This document shows positions 44,171 to 53,950 of a stretch of 64,000 nucleotides of DNA, piece by piece; position 1 is the first letter of the stretch, and every line of letters starts with the position of its first letter. The notes beneath the pieces are model-generated. The model was not told where the DNA came from and searched no databases. It worked only from the letters and a program-made list of their open reading frames with translations. The position numbers and the translations under genes are program-made. This DNA comes from Microbacterium sp. cf332 (GTDB lineage Bacteria > Actinomycetota > Actinomycetes > Actinomycetales > Microbacteriaceae), in assembly GCF_900102175.1 (NCBI RefSeq), contig NZ_FNKN01000001.1, forward strand, positions 1,054,001 to 1,118,000, given 5' to 3'.

Positions 44171-45637
44171 TCAGTCGGCCGGGATCAGGGTGTACTTCGT
44201 GGACAGGTACTCGTGGATTCCCTCGAGCCCGCCCTCGCGTCCGATACCCGACTGCTTGACCCCTCCGAACGGGGCCGCGGCATTCGAGACGACCCCGACG
44301 TTGAGCCCCATCATGCCGGTCTCGAGCCGGTCGATCATCCGGTGGCCCCGGGCGAGGTCCCGGGTGAAGACGTACGAGACCAGTCCGTACTCGGTGTCGT
44401 TCGCGAGTCGCACCGCCTCGTCCTCGTCGGCGAAGGTCGCGATGGCGAGCACGGGCCCGAAGATCTCCTCGCGGAGGATGTCACTGCCCGCAGCGACTTC
44501 GGTGACCACGGTCGGCTCGAAGAAGGTGCCCTCGCCGTCGATCGCCGAGCCGCCGGTGCGCACCGTGGCGCCCCGCGCGACCGCGTCGTCGACGAGTGCG
44601 CCCGTCTTGGCGACGGCCTTCTCGTCGATGAGCGGTCCGATCTGCACGCCGTCCTCGGTGCCGCGGCCGATCCGCATCGCCGAGACGCGCTCGGTGAGCC
44701 GGTCGGCGAACTCGTCGGCGACCGACTCGTGCACGATGAAGCGGTTGGCCGCCGTGCACGCCTGCCCGATGTTCCGGAACTTCGCGAGCATGGCGCCCTC
44801 GACGGCCGAATCGAGGTCGGCGTCGTCGAACACGACGAAGGGCGCGTTGCCGCCGAGCTCCATTGACACCCGCAGCACGCCCTCCGCGGCCTGTTCGATG
44901 AGTTTGCGACCGACCGGCGTGGACCCCGTGAACGAGAGCTTGCGCAGCCGCGGGTCGGCGATGATCGGGGCGGCGACCTCGCTCGCGCGCGTCGCGTTCA
45001 CGATGTTCACCACGCCCGCCGGCAGGCCGGCCTCCTGCAGGATCTGCACGAACAGCGTCGTCGTCAGCGGCGTGAGTGCCGCCGGCTTCACGACGACGGT
45101 GCACCCGGCGGCGAGGGCGGGGGCGATCTTGCGCGTGGCCATCGCCAGCGGGAAGTTCCACGGCGTGATGAAGAACGAGGGGCCGACGGGCCGCTGCGAG
45201 ACGACCATCCGACCGGTGCCCTCGGGGTTCAGGCCGTAGCGTCCCGTGATGCGCACCGCCTCCTCGCTGAACCACCGCAGGAACTCGCCGCCGTAGCCCA
45301 CTTCGCCGCGCGCCTCGGCGAGGGGCTTGCCCATCTCGAGGGTCATCAGCAGCGCCAGGTCCTCCTTGCGCTCCTGCACGAGGTCGAACGCGCGGCGGAG
45401 GATGTCGCTGCGGACCCGCGGAGCGGTGGCGGCCCACGCTTCCTGAGCGGCGACGGCCGCGTCGAGGGCACGGATGCCGTCGGCCGGGGACGCGTCGGCG
45501 ATCTCGATCAGCGTCCGGCCCGTCGAGGGATCGGTGACCGCGAACGTCGCGCCGCCCTCCGCGTCCACCCACTCGCCGCCGATGAAGAGCCCTCGCTCGA
45601 TTCCCGCCAGCAGTCGTGTCTCGTCCTCGTGCGTCAT
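44171..45637 (-). CDS. gabD: NAD(P)-dependent succinate-semialdehyde dehydrogenase, GabD
   Basis: A 488-residue aldehyde dehydrogenase. Motifs: FFITPWNFPLAMATRKIAPA, VSMELGGNAPFVVFDDAD with the catalytic Glu and NIGQACTAANRF with the catalytic Cys; the C-terminal PFGGVKQSGIGREGG is typical of GabD. It converts the semialdehyde made by GabT to succinate. The start at 45637 overlaps the permease stop as ATGA. The long upstream frame is a shadow of the permease gene. Confidence 0.88.
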   Translation of the reverse strand: MTHEDETRLLAGIERGLFIGGEWVDAEGGATFAVTDPSTGRTLIEIADASPADGIRALDAAVAAQEAWAATAPRVRSDILRRAFDLVQERKEDLALLMTLEMGKPLAEARGEVGYGGEFLRWFSEEAVRITGRYGLNPEGTGRMVVSQRPVGPSFFITPWNFPLAMATRKIAPALAAGCTVVVKPAALTPLTTTLFVQILQEAGLPAGVVNIVNATRASEVAAPIIADPRLRKLSFTGSTPVGRKLIEQAAEGVLRVSMELGGNAPFVVFDDADLDSAVEGAMLAKFRNIGQACTAANRFIVHESVADEFADRLTERVSAMRIGRGTEDGVQIGPLIDEKAVAKTGALVDDAVARGATVRTGGSAIDGEGTFFEPTVVTEVAAGSDILREEIFGPVLAIATFADEDEAVRLANDTEYGLVSYVFTRDLARGHRMIDRLETGMMGLNVGVVSNAAAPFGGVKQSGIGREGGLEGIHEYLSTKYTLIPAD

Positions 45638-47193
45638 CGCGCCACTCCTCTCGAGCGCCGGCTGACCGGCGCGTCCTTGGTCAAAGTCTCGCCCCGGAAG
45701 AACGCGGGGCGCCTCACGGCCTGCCACACCATCACGACGACACCGACGAGGATGACCCCGACGCCGAGGATGAACACCAGGCCCACGCCGCCGACCTGCG
45801 AGCCGCTGCCGTAGGCCGGGTCCATCGTGTCGATGAGGGTCGTGACGAACAGCACCGCGAGGATCACGCCGCCCACGAGCGGGAACAGGAACGTGAAGAA
45901 GACGTTCCGCACCGAGTCGAACCACTGCTTGCGGAAGTACCAGACGCAGGCGAACGCGGTGAGGCCGTAGTAGAAGCAGATCATCATGCCGAGCGCGAGG
46001 ATCGTGTCCCACAGCACGTTCTCGCTGACGATGCGCATCACGACGTAGAACCCCGAGGCGACGACGGCCGAGACGATCGTGGCGTAACCGGGCGTGAAGA
46101 ACCGCGGGCTGACCTTGGCGAACTTTTCGGGCAGGGCGCCGTAGTGGCCCATGGCCAGCAGGGTGCGGGCCGGTCCGACGAAGGTCGACTGCAGCGACGA
46201 GGCCGAGCTCGTGAGCACCGCGAGCGAGACGAGGAACGCCAGCGGGCCGAGGATCGGGCCCGACAGGTGGAAGAAGACGTTCTCCTGGATGTCCTCGTTG
46301 CCGAGGCCCAGCTCTCCCGTGCCGACGCCGGCGAACATGATCATCGCGATCGCGAGCAGCAGGTAGAGGGCGACGATCATGACGACCGTGATGGTGGCCG
46401 CCCGGCCGGGCGTGCGCTCGGGGTCCTTCGTCTCCTCGTTCATCGTCAGGGTCACGTCCCACCCCCAGAAGATGAAGATCGACAGCGACAGACCCGCGGC
46501 GAACGCGCTGAACGTCGGCACCGCGAACGGGTTGAACCACGACCAGTCGAAGGCCGTCGCGTCGAACGCGTTGCCCGAGACGGCCTCGACGATGGCGGCG
46601 ACCGCGAACAGCACGAGCACCACCACCTGGAAGGCGACGAGCCCGTACTGGAGCTTCTGCGTCGTCTGCATGTCGCGGTACGAGATGTAGGTCGCGCCGG
46701 CGACGAACAGCACGCACACGAGGACGTTGATCCAGACGATCGACGCGAGCCCGGCGATCGACTCCTGCCCCGTCAGCTGGGCAATGAGCAGGAAGAGGAA
46801 ATCGACCGCTACCCCCGCGAGGTTGGACAGCACGAGGATGGTCGCGGCGACGAGTCCCCAGCCCGCCATCCAGCCGATCCACGGGCCGAAGGCGCGCGTC
46901 GCCCAGGTGAAGCTCGTGCCCGAGTCGGGCATCCGGTTGTTGAGCTCGCGATAGCCGAACGCGACGAGCAGCATCGGGATGAACCCGACGAGCACGATCG
47001 CGGGCACCTGCGTGCCCACGACGGACGCTGTCGGGCCCACGGCCGCCGTGAACGTGTAGGCGGGCGCGATGCACGAGATGCCGATGACGACGGCGCCGAT
47101 GAGGCCGACCGTCCCCGCGCTCAGGCCCTTGCGGGAGATACCTCCGGTGACGGGGTCGCCCGCGGGCACGCCTGTCTCGTCTGCACGGGTCAT
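45634..47193 (-). CDS. APC-family amino-acid/polyamine permease (first)
   Basis: A 519-residue permease with 12 to 14 helices. The APC-superfamily entry IGAVVIGISCIAPAYTFTAA and the YRELNNRMPDSGTSFTWATR loop resemble putrescine/GABA-type carriers. ATGA overlaps link it to UspA upstream and gabD downstream. It likely imports an amine or amino acid for the enzymes of the operon; the substrate is inferred from neighbours. Confidence 0.85.
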   Translation of the reverse strand: MTRADETGVPAGDPVTGGISRKGLSAGTVGLIGAVVIGISCIAPAYTFTAAVGPTASVVGTQVPAIVLVGFIPMLLVAFGYRELNNRMPDSGTSFTWATRAFGPWIGWMAGWGLVAATILVLSNLAGVAVDFLFLLIAQLTGQESIAGLASIVWINVLVCVLFVAGATYISYRDMQTTQKLQYGLVAFQVVVLVLFAVAAIVEAVSGNAFDATAFDWSWFNPFAVPTFSAFAAGLSLSIFIFWGWDVTLTMNEETKDPERTPGRAATITVVMIVALYLLLAIAMIMFAGVGTGELGLGNEDIQENVFFHLSGPILGPLAFLVSLAVLTSSASSLQSTFVGPARTLLAMGHYGALPEKFAKVSPRFFTPGYATIVSAVVASGFYVVMRIVSENVLWDTILALGMMICFYYGLTAFACVWYFRKQWFDSVRNVFFTFLFPLVGGVILAVLFVTTLIDTMDPAYGSGSQVGGVGLVFILGVGVILVGVVVMVWQAVRRPAFFRGETLTKDAPVSRRSRGVAR

Positions 47194-48092
47194 GCGCTCG
47201 CTCCTTCGCGCTCGCTGCGGGTGCGGGGCACCACGATCATGGGGGCGGTCACGACGCGCAGCATCCGCGCGGCCGTCGAGCCGAGGAAGAGACGGCGCGG
47301 CTGAGCAAGACGGCTCGACCCGACGAGCACGACCTCGCCCGCCTCCCACTCCAGGTGCGAGGCGGCGTCTTCGATCCCCTCACCCGCCGCGACCACGGCC
47401 GACACGTCGGTCTCGGCGGGAAGCGCCGAGCGGACCTCGTCGAGCACCTCCTGCGCGTGGGTCTCTCCCACCGTGCGGATCGCACCGGTGTCGAGGCCCG
47501 CGGGCAGGTCGAGGGCGACCAGCGACAGCAGTCGCACGGGGGTCGAGACGGCGGCGGCCAGGCGGATCGTCTCCGCCACGAGCAGCTCGGTCCCCTCGCG
47601 CTCCCCCACGGCCGCCGTGAGGCGCGTGATGCCGGTCTCCGCGGGCACGCGACGAGCGCCGCGGGGCACGAGCGCGACGGGCACGTCGGAGGAGTGCACG
47701 AGCTCGGTCGTCGTCGTGCCGAGGCGGTGCCGCCCGCGATGACCGCCGTCGGCAGCGCCGACGACGATGAGCGAGGCTCCGAGCTCGTCGGCGGTGTCGA
47801 CGAGTCCCGCCGCGACGGACTCGCCGTAGCGGACATGCGCCCGGTGCGGGATGCCGTCGGGCACCCCCTCGGCGCCCTCCCGCAGCCAGCCCGCAGCCTG
47901 CTCGCGCAGCAGGCGCTCGTAGCCGGCGTCGGGCGGCACGACACCCGGCTTCTGGGCGGGCAGCACGAGCACGAGGTGCAGGGATGCCGCCGACGCCGAC
48001 GCGAGACGACTCGCGAAGGCCACGGCATCCCGTCCCGCCTTCGTCGCGGTGTACCCCACGACGATGCGGTCGGCCGATGCCGAGGCGCTCAT
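47190..48092 (-). CDS. Tandem universal stress protein (UspA) family
   Basis: A 300-residue protein of two Usp domains (about 8-150 and 158-292). The ATP-binding G-x2-G-x9-G-(S/T) pattern is recognisable in domain 1 as GAADGGHRGRHRLGTTTTEL, and domain 2 has VGSSRLAQPRRLFLGSTAARML. It is translationally coupled on both sides to the amine oxidase and permease genes. Usp proteins beside transporters may tune transport; this is inference. Confidence 0.85.
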   Translation of the reverse strand: MSASASADRIVVGYTATKAGRDAVAFASRLASASAASLHLVLVLPAQKPGVVPPDAGYERLLREQAAGWLREGAEGVPDGIPHRAHVRYGESVAAGLVDTADELGASLIVVGAADGGHRGRHRLGTTTTELVHSSDVPVALVPRGARRVPAETGITRLTAAVGEREGTELLVAETIRLAAAVSTPVRLLSLVALDLPAGLDTGAIRTVGETHAQEVLDEVRSALPAETDVSAVVAAGEGIEDAASHLEWEAGEVVLVGSSRLAQPRRLFLGSTAARMLRVVTAPMIVVPRTRSEREGASA

Positions 48093-49447
48093 GCCCGGTC
48101 CGCGGCGAGGATCTCGTCGGCGACGCGGTGGCCCATCCGGATCGCGCCGTCGACGTGCTGGTAGCCGAGCCCCGCGAGGTCGCTGCAGGCGACGTGGAGC
48201 GGCGCGACGAGCTCGAGCTGCTCGGCGCCGTACCGGGTCAGACCACCGAGGTCGAAGCTCGCGGCGTAGGCGCCGCGCGTCCACTCCTCGCTGCCCCAGT
48301 CGCTCTCGTAGTACACGACCGGGTTCTTCGCCTCGGGACCGTAGTAGTGCGACAGCGACTCGAGGATGCGCTCGCGCCGCTCGTCGGCGGAGAGACGGAA
48401 GAGGTCGTCGGCGTTCTGGTCGGACACGAAGCCGACGAGGGTGCCGCGCTCGTCGCCGTGGTTGGTGTTGTCGTACGCCTCGTGGGCGAGTTCGTACGGG
48501 CTGAAGGCCGTGCCCGACAGTCCCTGTTCGCGCCAGAACGGCCGGTCGTAGACGGCGTGCACCTTGATGACGAAGCCCATCGAGAAGTGCTGGTGCATCT
48601 GGTGCTTCAGGCGCGGCAGAGGCGGCGAGAACGAGATGCGGTTGTAGAGCACGGGGGCCAGCGCGAGCACGACGTGACGCGCGCGAACCGTCAGCTCGTC
48701 GGTGCGGACGACGGCACCGGAGCCGGAGTACTCGATCGAGCGCACCGGCTGCTCGAGCAGCACGTCCTCACCGAGGCGTTCGGCGAGTCGGAGCGGCACC
48801 CGCTGCAGACCGCCCACGACGCGCTTGTCGAGGATGAAGTCCGCGTCGACCAGGTGCGAGTACGACCCCGCCGAGGCGGCCATGAGCAGCGACTGGAGCA
48901 GCGAGAAGGTGTGCGTCGGCTTGGTCAGCATGGCCGATCCCGTCGCGAAGGCGAGGTTGCGCACGGCCTCGTCGTCGTCGGTCTGCTCGCGCAGCCAGGC
49001 GTCCCACGAGATGCGGTCCCACTCGGCCGCCTTCTCGTGCGCCCACGGGCGGTCGGGGTCGATCTCGGCGACCATGGCATCGAGGCGCGCGGTGATCTCG
49101 TCGATGACGCGCTCGGTCTCGGGGGCGACCGGGAACATCTCGCCCGTGAAGCGCCTCGCCTCGCCGTCCGCGCCGACGTACACACTGTCCCCCTCGCGGT
49201 AGCGCGAGTAGGTGTCGAGTCCGAGGTCGGCGAGGGTCTCGATGAGCGCGTGCTGGTCGGGTGAGACCCACTGCCCGCCGAGCTCGAGCAGGGCACCGTC
49301 GATCTCGTCGGTCCACAGCCGTCCGCCGACGCGGTCGCGGGCCTCGAGCACGACGACCGACAGGCCGGCCTTGCGCAGATCGTTGGCCGCGGTCAGCCCG
49401 GCCGCGCCGGCTCCGACGATCGCGACGTCACGGGTGATCTCAGTCAT
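48089..49447 (-). CDS. Flavin-containing amine oxidase
   Basis: A 452-residue flavoprotein of the monoamine/putrescine oxidase family. The N-terminal FAD fingerprint is VAIVGAGAAGLTAANDLRKA, followed by VVVLEARDRVGGRL; the C-terminal FAD segment lies around HVACSDLAGLGYQHVDGAI. It would oxidise putrescine, tyramine or a similar amine to the aldehyde, feeding the dehydrogenases. The start at 49447 overlaps the upstream permease by 8 bases. Confidence 0.88.
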   Translation of the reverse strand: MTEITRDVAIVGAGAAGLTAANDLRKAGLSVVVLEARDRVGGRLWTDEIDGALLELGGQWVSPDQHALIETLADLGLDTYSRYREGDSVYVGADGEARRFTGEMFPVAPETERVIDEITARLDAMVAEIDPDRPWAHEKAAEWDRISWDAWLREQTDDDEAVRNLAFATGSAMLTKPTHTFSLLQSLLMAASAGSYSHLVDADFILDKRVVGGLQRVPLRLAERLGEDVLLEQPVRSIEYSGSGAVVRTDELTVRARHVVLALAPVLYNRISFSPPLPRLKHQMHQHFSMGFVIKVHAVYDRPFWREQGLSGTAFSPYELAHEAYDNTNHGDERGTLVGFVSDQNADDLFRLSADERRERILESLSHYYGPEAKNPVVYYESDWGSEEWTRGAYAASFDLGGLTRYGAEQLELVAPLHVACSDLAGLGYQHVDGAIRMGHRVADEILAADRA

Positions 49448-50936
49448 TTCCGACTCCTTCGTTGGCAGAACCCGAGACCGGGACGACACTCTCCCGGTCG
49501 AGCCGACGCGCGCGGAGGTTGCGACGCACGAGCGGCCAGAACACCAGTAGTACACCGGTCGCGATCAGACTCGTCCACACCTGCGATCGGCCCGACTCCG
49601 TCGTGAGCATGACGACCACGACGGCCGCGATCGCGACGACGAGGAGGATGTTGAGCCACGGGTGCAGCCACATCTTCAGCTTGAGCGCGGCGACCTCGTC
49701 GGGCGTCATCCGCTGCCGGAGCCGCATCTGCGTGAGGGCGATGAACACGTACACGAACAGGGCGACGAGGCCCGCCGAGTTCATGATGAAGTCGAAGATG
49801 CCCGAGCCGGGGGCGATGAAGTTCACGAGGGTGGCGATGAGCCCGCCGATCGTGGATGCCAGCAGCGCCATGATCGGCACGCCGTTGCGCGACTTCTTCG
49901 CGACCGCCTTCGGCGCGAAGCCCTTCTCGGCGAGGGCCGAGAACATCCGCGAGGCCGAGTAGAGGCCCGAGTTCAGCACCGAGATGACGGCCGTGAAGAT
50001 CACCAGCTGCATGATGACGTCCGCGCCGGGGATGCCGAACCGCGAGAGCGCGACGGTGAACGGCGCGTTCGCGACGTCCGTCGGCGCGGGCAGCTCGTCC
50101 CAGGGCACGACGGCGACGATCACGAGGACCGAGCCCACGAAGAACAGCAGGATGCGCCAGATGATGGTGCTGGTGGCCTGCTTGATGCCCTTGGCTGGGT
50201 CGACCGACTCGGCCGAGGCCATGACGGCGATCTCGGTTCCGAAGTACGAGAAGATCACCAGCGCGACCCCCGTGAACGCGACGCCGATGCCGTTGGGGGC
50301 GAACCCGCCGTGCTCCCAGAGGTTCGGGACGGCGAAGGTCGCGTCGGGCCACAGCCCGAGGGCGAAGAGGATGCCCGCGCCGAGGAACACGACGATCGCG
50401 AGGACCTTGATGCTCGCGAGCCAGAACTCGACCTCGCCGAAGGTCCGCACCGAGATGACGTTGGTGCCGACGAACACGGCGAGCAGGACGAGCGACCACG
50501 CCCACGACGGCACGGCGGGGAACCAGGTGTGCATCGTCTCGCCGCCGAGCACCGCTTCGTAGGCGAGCACACCGACCCAGAAGTACCAGTACAGCCACCC
50601 GACGAGGTAGGCCGCCCAGTCGCCGAGACCCACCCGGGCGTACTCCATGAACGAGCCGATGGCGGGACGCGAAGCCGCCATCTCGCCGAGCATCCGCATC
50701 GCCAGGAAGACGAGCAGACCGCCGATGAGATACGACACCACGGCGGCGGGCCCCACGGTGCGGATCACGTTGCCGGAGCCGACGAACAGGCTCGCGCCGA
50801 TGATCCCCCCGAGGGTGATCATCGTGACGTGACGGGAGCGCAGCTTGTTCGAGCGCGCCTTCGTCACCGCCCCGAGCCCGGCGGACGTCTCGGGCGAGAC
50901 CGGGTTCTCCCAGCCGCTGGAGCTCGGGGCGGCCAC
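49440..50936 (-). CDS. APC-family GABA/amino-acid permease (second)
   Basis: A 498-residue, 12-helix permease of the GabP/AAT type: TMITLGGIIGASLFVGSGNV near the N-terminus and RPAIGSFMEYARVGLGDWAA after helix 3. The GTG start at 50936 lies 2 bases after the gabT stop. Context makes GABA the likely substrate. Confidence 0.88.
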   Translation of the reverse strand: MAAPSSSGWENPVSPETSAGLGAVTKARSNKLRSRHVTMITLGGIIGASLFVGSGNVIRTVGPAAVVSYLIGGLLVFLAMRMLGEMAASRPAIGSFMEYARVGLGDWAAYLVGWLYWYFWVGVLAYEAVLGGETMHTWFPAVPSWAWSLVLLAVFVGTNVISVRTFGEVEFWLASIKVLAIVVFLGAGILFALGLWPDATFAVPNLWEHGGFAPNGIGVAFTGVALVIFSYFGTEIAVMASAESVDPAKGIKQATSTIIWRILLFFVGSVLVIVAVVPWDELPAPTDVANAPFTVALSRFGIPGADVIMQLVIFTAVISVLNSGLYSASRMFSALAEKGFAPKAVAKKSRNGVPIMALLASTIGGLIATLVNFIAPGSGIFDFIMNSAGLVALFVYVFIALTQMRLRQRMTPDEVAALKLKMWLHPWLNILLVVAIAAVVVVMLTTESGRSQVWTSLIATGVLLVFWPLVRRNLRARRLDRESVVPVSGSANEGVGND

Positions 50937-50938
50937 GC

Positions 50939-52297
50939 TCAGAGCCGTCCGAGCGCGGCGGCGACGACGTCGAGGCCCTCGTGGAGCAGCTCGTCGCCGA
51001 TCGAGAGCGGCGGCAGGAACCGGATGACGTTGCCGTAGGTGCCGCACGTGAGCACGATGACGCCCTCGGCGATGCAGGCCTTTGCGACGGCGGACGTGAG
51101 CGCCGCGTCGGGCGCGCCGGTCGTCGGGTCGACGAACTCCGCGGCGATCATGGCACCCAGACCGCGCACGTCGCCGACGCGGGGGTCGCTCTCGCGGAGC
51201 GCGGTCAGCCGCCCCGTCAGGAGCGAGCCGATCTCCTGAGCGCGCTCGATCAGGCCGTCGTTCTCGAACGCGTCGATCGAGGCGAGCGCGGCGGCGCAGG
51301 CGACCGGGTTGCCGCCGTACGTGCCGCCCAGCCCGCCGGGGTGAGAGGCGTCCATGAGGTCGGCGCGACCGGTCACGGCAGCGAGCGGCAGGCCCGCGGC
51401 GATGCCCTTCGCGGTCGTGATGAGGTCGGGGACGATGCCGAAGTGCTCGCTGGCGAACATGGCGCCGGTGCGGGCGAACCCGGTCTGCACCTCGTCGGCG
51501 ATGAAGACGACCCCGTTCTCGCGGCACCAGTCCGCGACCGCAGGCAGGAAGCCGTCGGCGGGAACGATGAAGCCACCCTCGCCCTGGATGGGCTCGATGA
51601 TGACGGCCGCCAGGTTGTCGGCTCCGATCTGCTTCTCGATCTGCGAGATCGCCCGGGCCGCGGCATCCGGACCCGAGAGTCCGTCGCGGAACGGATACGA
51701 CAGCGGAGCGCGGTAGACCTCGGGCGCGAAGGGTCCGAAGCCGCTCTTGTAGGGCATCGACTTCGCCGTCAGTGCCATCGTGAGGTTGGTGCGACCGTGG
51801 TAACCGTGGTCGAACGCGACGACCGCGGAGCGGCCGGTCGCCTTGCGGGCGATCTTCACGGCGTTCTCGACGGCCTCGGCGCCCGAGTTGAACAGGGCCG
51901 TCTTCTTCTCGTGGTCGCCGGGGGTCAGCCGGTTCAGCGCCTCGGCGACCGCGACGTACGACTCGTACGGCGAGATCATGAAGCAGGTGTGCGTGAACTG
52001 CGCCACCTGCGCCTGCACGGCCGCGACGACAGCGGGGTGCGCGTTGCCGACCGAGGTGACCGCGATACCCGAGCCGAGGTCGATGAGGGAGTTCCCGTCG
52101 GCATCGACGACGACGCCCCCGCCCGCGGCGACAGCGTGGATCGGGGCGGTGTGCCCTACTCCCGCGGGAACGGCGGCGGCCTTGCGGGCCAGCAGCTCCT
52201 CCGAACGGGGTCCGGGGATCGCGGTGACGACGCGGCGCTCCTGCGGGAGGGTCGGGCCGCCGAGGGGGATGGTCGGCGTCGGAGTCGAGGTGCTCAT
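50939..52297 (-). CDS. gabT: 4-aminobutyrate aminotransferase
   Basis: A 452-residue class III PLP aminotransferase. It has FNSGAEAVENAVKIARKATG, the aspartate pair region IADEVQTGFARTG and the Schiff-base lysine in ITTAKGIAAGLPLAA. It converts GABA and 2-oxoglutarate to succinate semialdehyde and glutamate. The first gene of the operon. TACTGT lies 6 bases before the ATG at 52297, indicating a leaderless mRNA. Divergent from a PucR-type regulator. Confidence 0.92.
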   Translation of the reverse strand: MSTSTPTPTIPLGGPTLPQERRVVTAIPGPRSEELLARKAAAVPAGVGHTAPIHAVAAGGGVVVDADGNSLIDLGSGIAVTSVGNAHPAVVAAVQAQVAQFTHTCFMISPYESYVAVAEALNRLTPGDHEKKTALFNSGAEAVENAVKIARKATGRSAVVAFDHGYHGRTNLTMALTAKSMPYKSGFGPFAPEVYRAPLSYPFRDGLSGPDAAARAISQIEKQIGADNLAAVIIEPIQGEGGFIVPADGFLPAVADWCRENGVVFIADEVQTGFARTGAMFASEHFGIVPDLITTAKGIAAGLPLAAVTGRADLMDASHPGGLGGTYGGNPVACAAALASIDAFENDGLIERAQEIGSLLTGRLTALRESDPRVGDVRGLGAMIAAEFVDPTTGAPDAALTSAVAKACIAEGVIVLTCGTYGNVIRFLPPLSIGDELLHEGLDVVAAALGRL

Positions 52298-52303
52298 CCC
52301 GCG

Positions 52304-52350
52304 ACAGTAAGACGGCTTTCCCCCGGCTCGCATTCGCCGGGCTGTACAGT
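52304..52350. promoter_or_regulatory. Divergent gabT / PucR promoter region with a central dyad
   Basis: The gabT -10 (minus, TACTGT, 52304-52309) and a plus-strand -10 (TACAGT, 52345-52350) face away from each other. Between them lies a perfect inverted repeat CCCGGC-N8-GCCGGG (52322-52341), well placed for a regulator that controls both genes. Binding by the PucR-type protein is inferred. Confidence 0.55.
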
Positions 52351-52381
52351 GAGTGCACCTCTTATCGACGCGTCGTACAGG

Positions 52382-53914
52382 ATGCCGATGCCCGCTGCCG
52401 CCGCCGCCCCGCCCACGATCCGCGCTCTCCTCGCGCGTCGCGAGCTCGACCTGCACCTCGCGACGCCGGCCGACGACGCTGCGCTCGATCTGCCGGTGCG
52501 GTGGGTGCACAGCTCGGACCTCGCCGACCCCACGCCCTTCCTTTCCGAGGAGGTGGTGCTGCTCACGACGGGCACGCAGTTCGCCGGCGATGCCGGAGCG
52601 GATGCCGACGACGCGGCGATCGGGTACGTCCGGCGCCTGCGCGACCGCGGCGTGCGGGGGCTCGGCTTCGGCACCGAAGTCGTACGCGACGGCATCCCCG
52701 ATCCGCTGCGAGCCGCGTGCGTATCCGTCGGCATGCCCCTGTTCGAGGTGCCCTACCGGACGCCCTTCATCGCCGTCGCGCGCGCGGCGGCCGAGGCCAT
52801 CGCGGCTCAGGCCTACGCGCGGCGCAGCTGGGCGCTCGACGCCCAACGCTCCCTCGCGCTCGCGGCGCTGCGTCCCGACGGCTTCGACGCGACCCTCGCC
52901 GAGCTGGCACGCCAGCTGGACGCGTGGGTCGGACTCTACGACGCGTCGGGAGCCCGCACCCACGCTCACGCAGCACCGGGATGGGCGGCGGACGACGAGC
53001 TCCGACGCGCGGTCGACGACGAGGCCGCGGCGCTGCTGAGGCGCGGCGGCGGCACCGGGGCGGCGATGCGTCTGGCCGGACGCCCGGTCACCCTGCAGAC
53101 CCTCGGTTCGGGCGGACAGCGCGGTGTGCTGGTGACCGCCGGCGCCGAGCTCGACCAGGACGCCCGCGCGGTCGTCACGGCCGTGGTCGCCACGACGGGG
53201 CTCGCCCTGGAGCAGCGGCGGATGACGGCGGGGGCGTGGAGCCGGCTGCGCGCCGCCCTCGTGGACCTGATGGTCGAGGGTCACCTGGGGCTCGCGCGCG
53301 ACGTCGCGACGGACGCGTGGGGTGGCTTTCCGGCCGCGCCGTACACCGTGGCCGTCGCGGACGCCCTCGCGCCGACCGGGTCGCGCGAGCTGCTCGATCA
53401 CCACGCCGCGACGGGCCGGCTCTTCTACGGTCGCGACGCGGACGGCGTCCTCCTGATCGTCTCGGCGGCCGACCGCACGATGCTCGACGAGATCGCCGGG
53501 CGACTCACCTGGCGGCTCGGCACCGCGGCGGCGCCCGCCGACCCCGACCTGCCGGCCGCCCGCGATCGCGCCCGTCTCGCCCGCGATCGCGGCCTGCCGG
53601 GCGCGGCGACCGACGTCGCGGACGCGCCGGGCGACCTGCTCGACGACCTCGCGACAGCATCCGCCCGGGCACGCGCCGGGGCCGAGCTCGTCGCGCTCCG
53701 CAATCATGACGCCCGGCACGGCACGGCTCTCGAGGCCACGCTCGCCGCCTGGCTCGACCACGACGGCGCGCACGAGGCCACGGCCCGCGCGCTCGGCGTG
53801 CACCGGCACACGGTGCGCACGCGCATCGCCCTCGCCCAGCGCCTGCTCGGCCGCGACCTGTCGACCTTCGCCGATCGCGCCGCCGTCTGGACCGCGCTGC
53901 GCCTCTCCCCCTGA
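52382..53914 (+). CDS. PucR/CdaR-type transcriptional regulator of the GABA operon
   Basis: A 510-residue regulator. Residues about 10-135 are the PucR domain (LSEEVVLLTTGTQF), the middle is a GGDEF-like/CdaR region, and the C-terminus carries the PucR-type helix-turn-helix ATARALGVHRHTVRTRIALA. An in-frame GTG at 52349 overlaps the TACAGT box, so the ATG at 52382 is preferred. Family members activate catabolic operons, often for GABA, purines or proline; control of the divergent gabT operon is the natural reading. Confidence 0.85.
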   Translation: MPMPAAAAAPPTIRALLARRELDLHLATPADDAALDLPVRWVHSSDLADPTPFLSEEVVLLTTGTQFAGDAGADADDAAIGYVRRLRDRGVRGLGFGTEVVRDGIPDPLRAACVSVGMPLFEVPYRTPFIAVARAAAEAIAAQAYARRSWALDAQRSLALAALRPDGFDATLAELARQLDAWVGLYDASGARTHAHAAPGWAADDELRRAVDDEAAALLRRGGGTGAAMRLAGRPVTLQTLGSGGQRGVLVTAGAELDQDARAVVTAVVATTGLALEQRRMTAGAWSRLRAALVDLMVEGHLGLARDVATDAWGGFPAAPYTVAVADALAPTGSRELLDHHAATGRLFYGRDADGVLLIVSAADRTMLDEIAGRLTWRLGTAAAPADPDLPAARDRARLARDRGLPGAATDVADAPGDLLDDLATASARARAGAELVALRNHDARHGTALEATLAAWLDHDGAHEATARALGVHRHTVRTRIALAQRLLGRDLSTFADRAAVWTALRLSP

Positions 53915-53950
53915 CCCCATCCCCACCCCCCAGCCCAGCCCCATCCCCCT

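Noticed and set aside
44171..47074. 967-codon fusion of permease-region sequence and GabD
   Set aside because: The upstream part is out of frame with the true permease; the GabD start at 45637 overlaps the permease stop as ATGA.
52349..52381. GTG start for the PucR-type regulator at 52349
   Set aside because: The codon lies inside the TACAGT -10 box, so it would not be transcribed.
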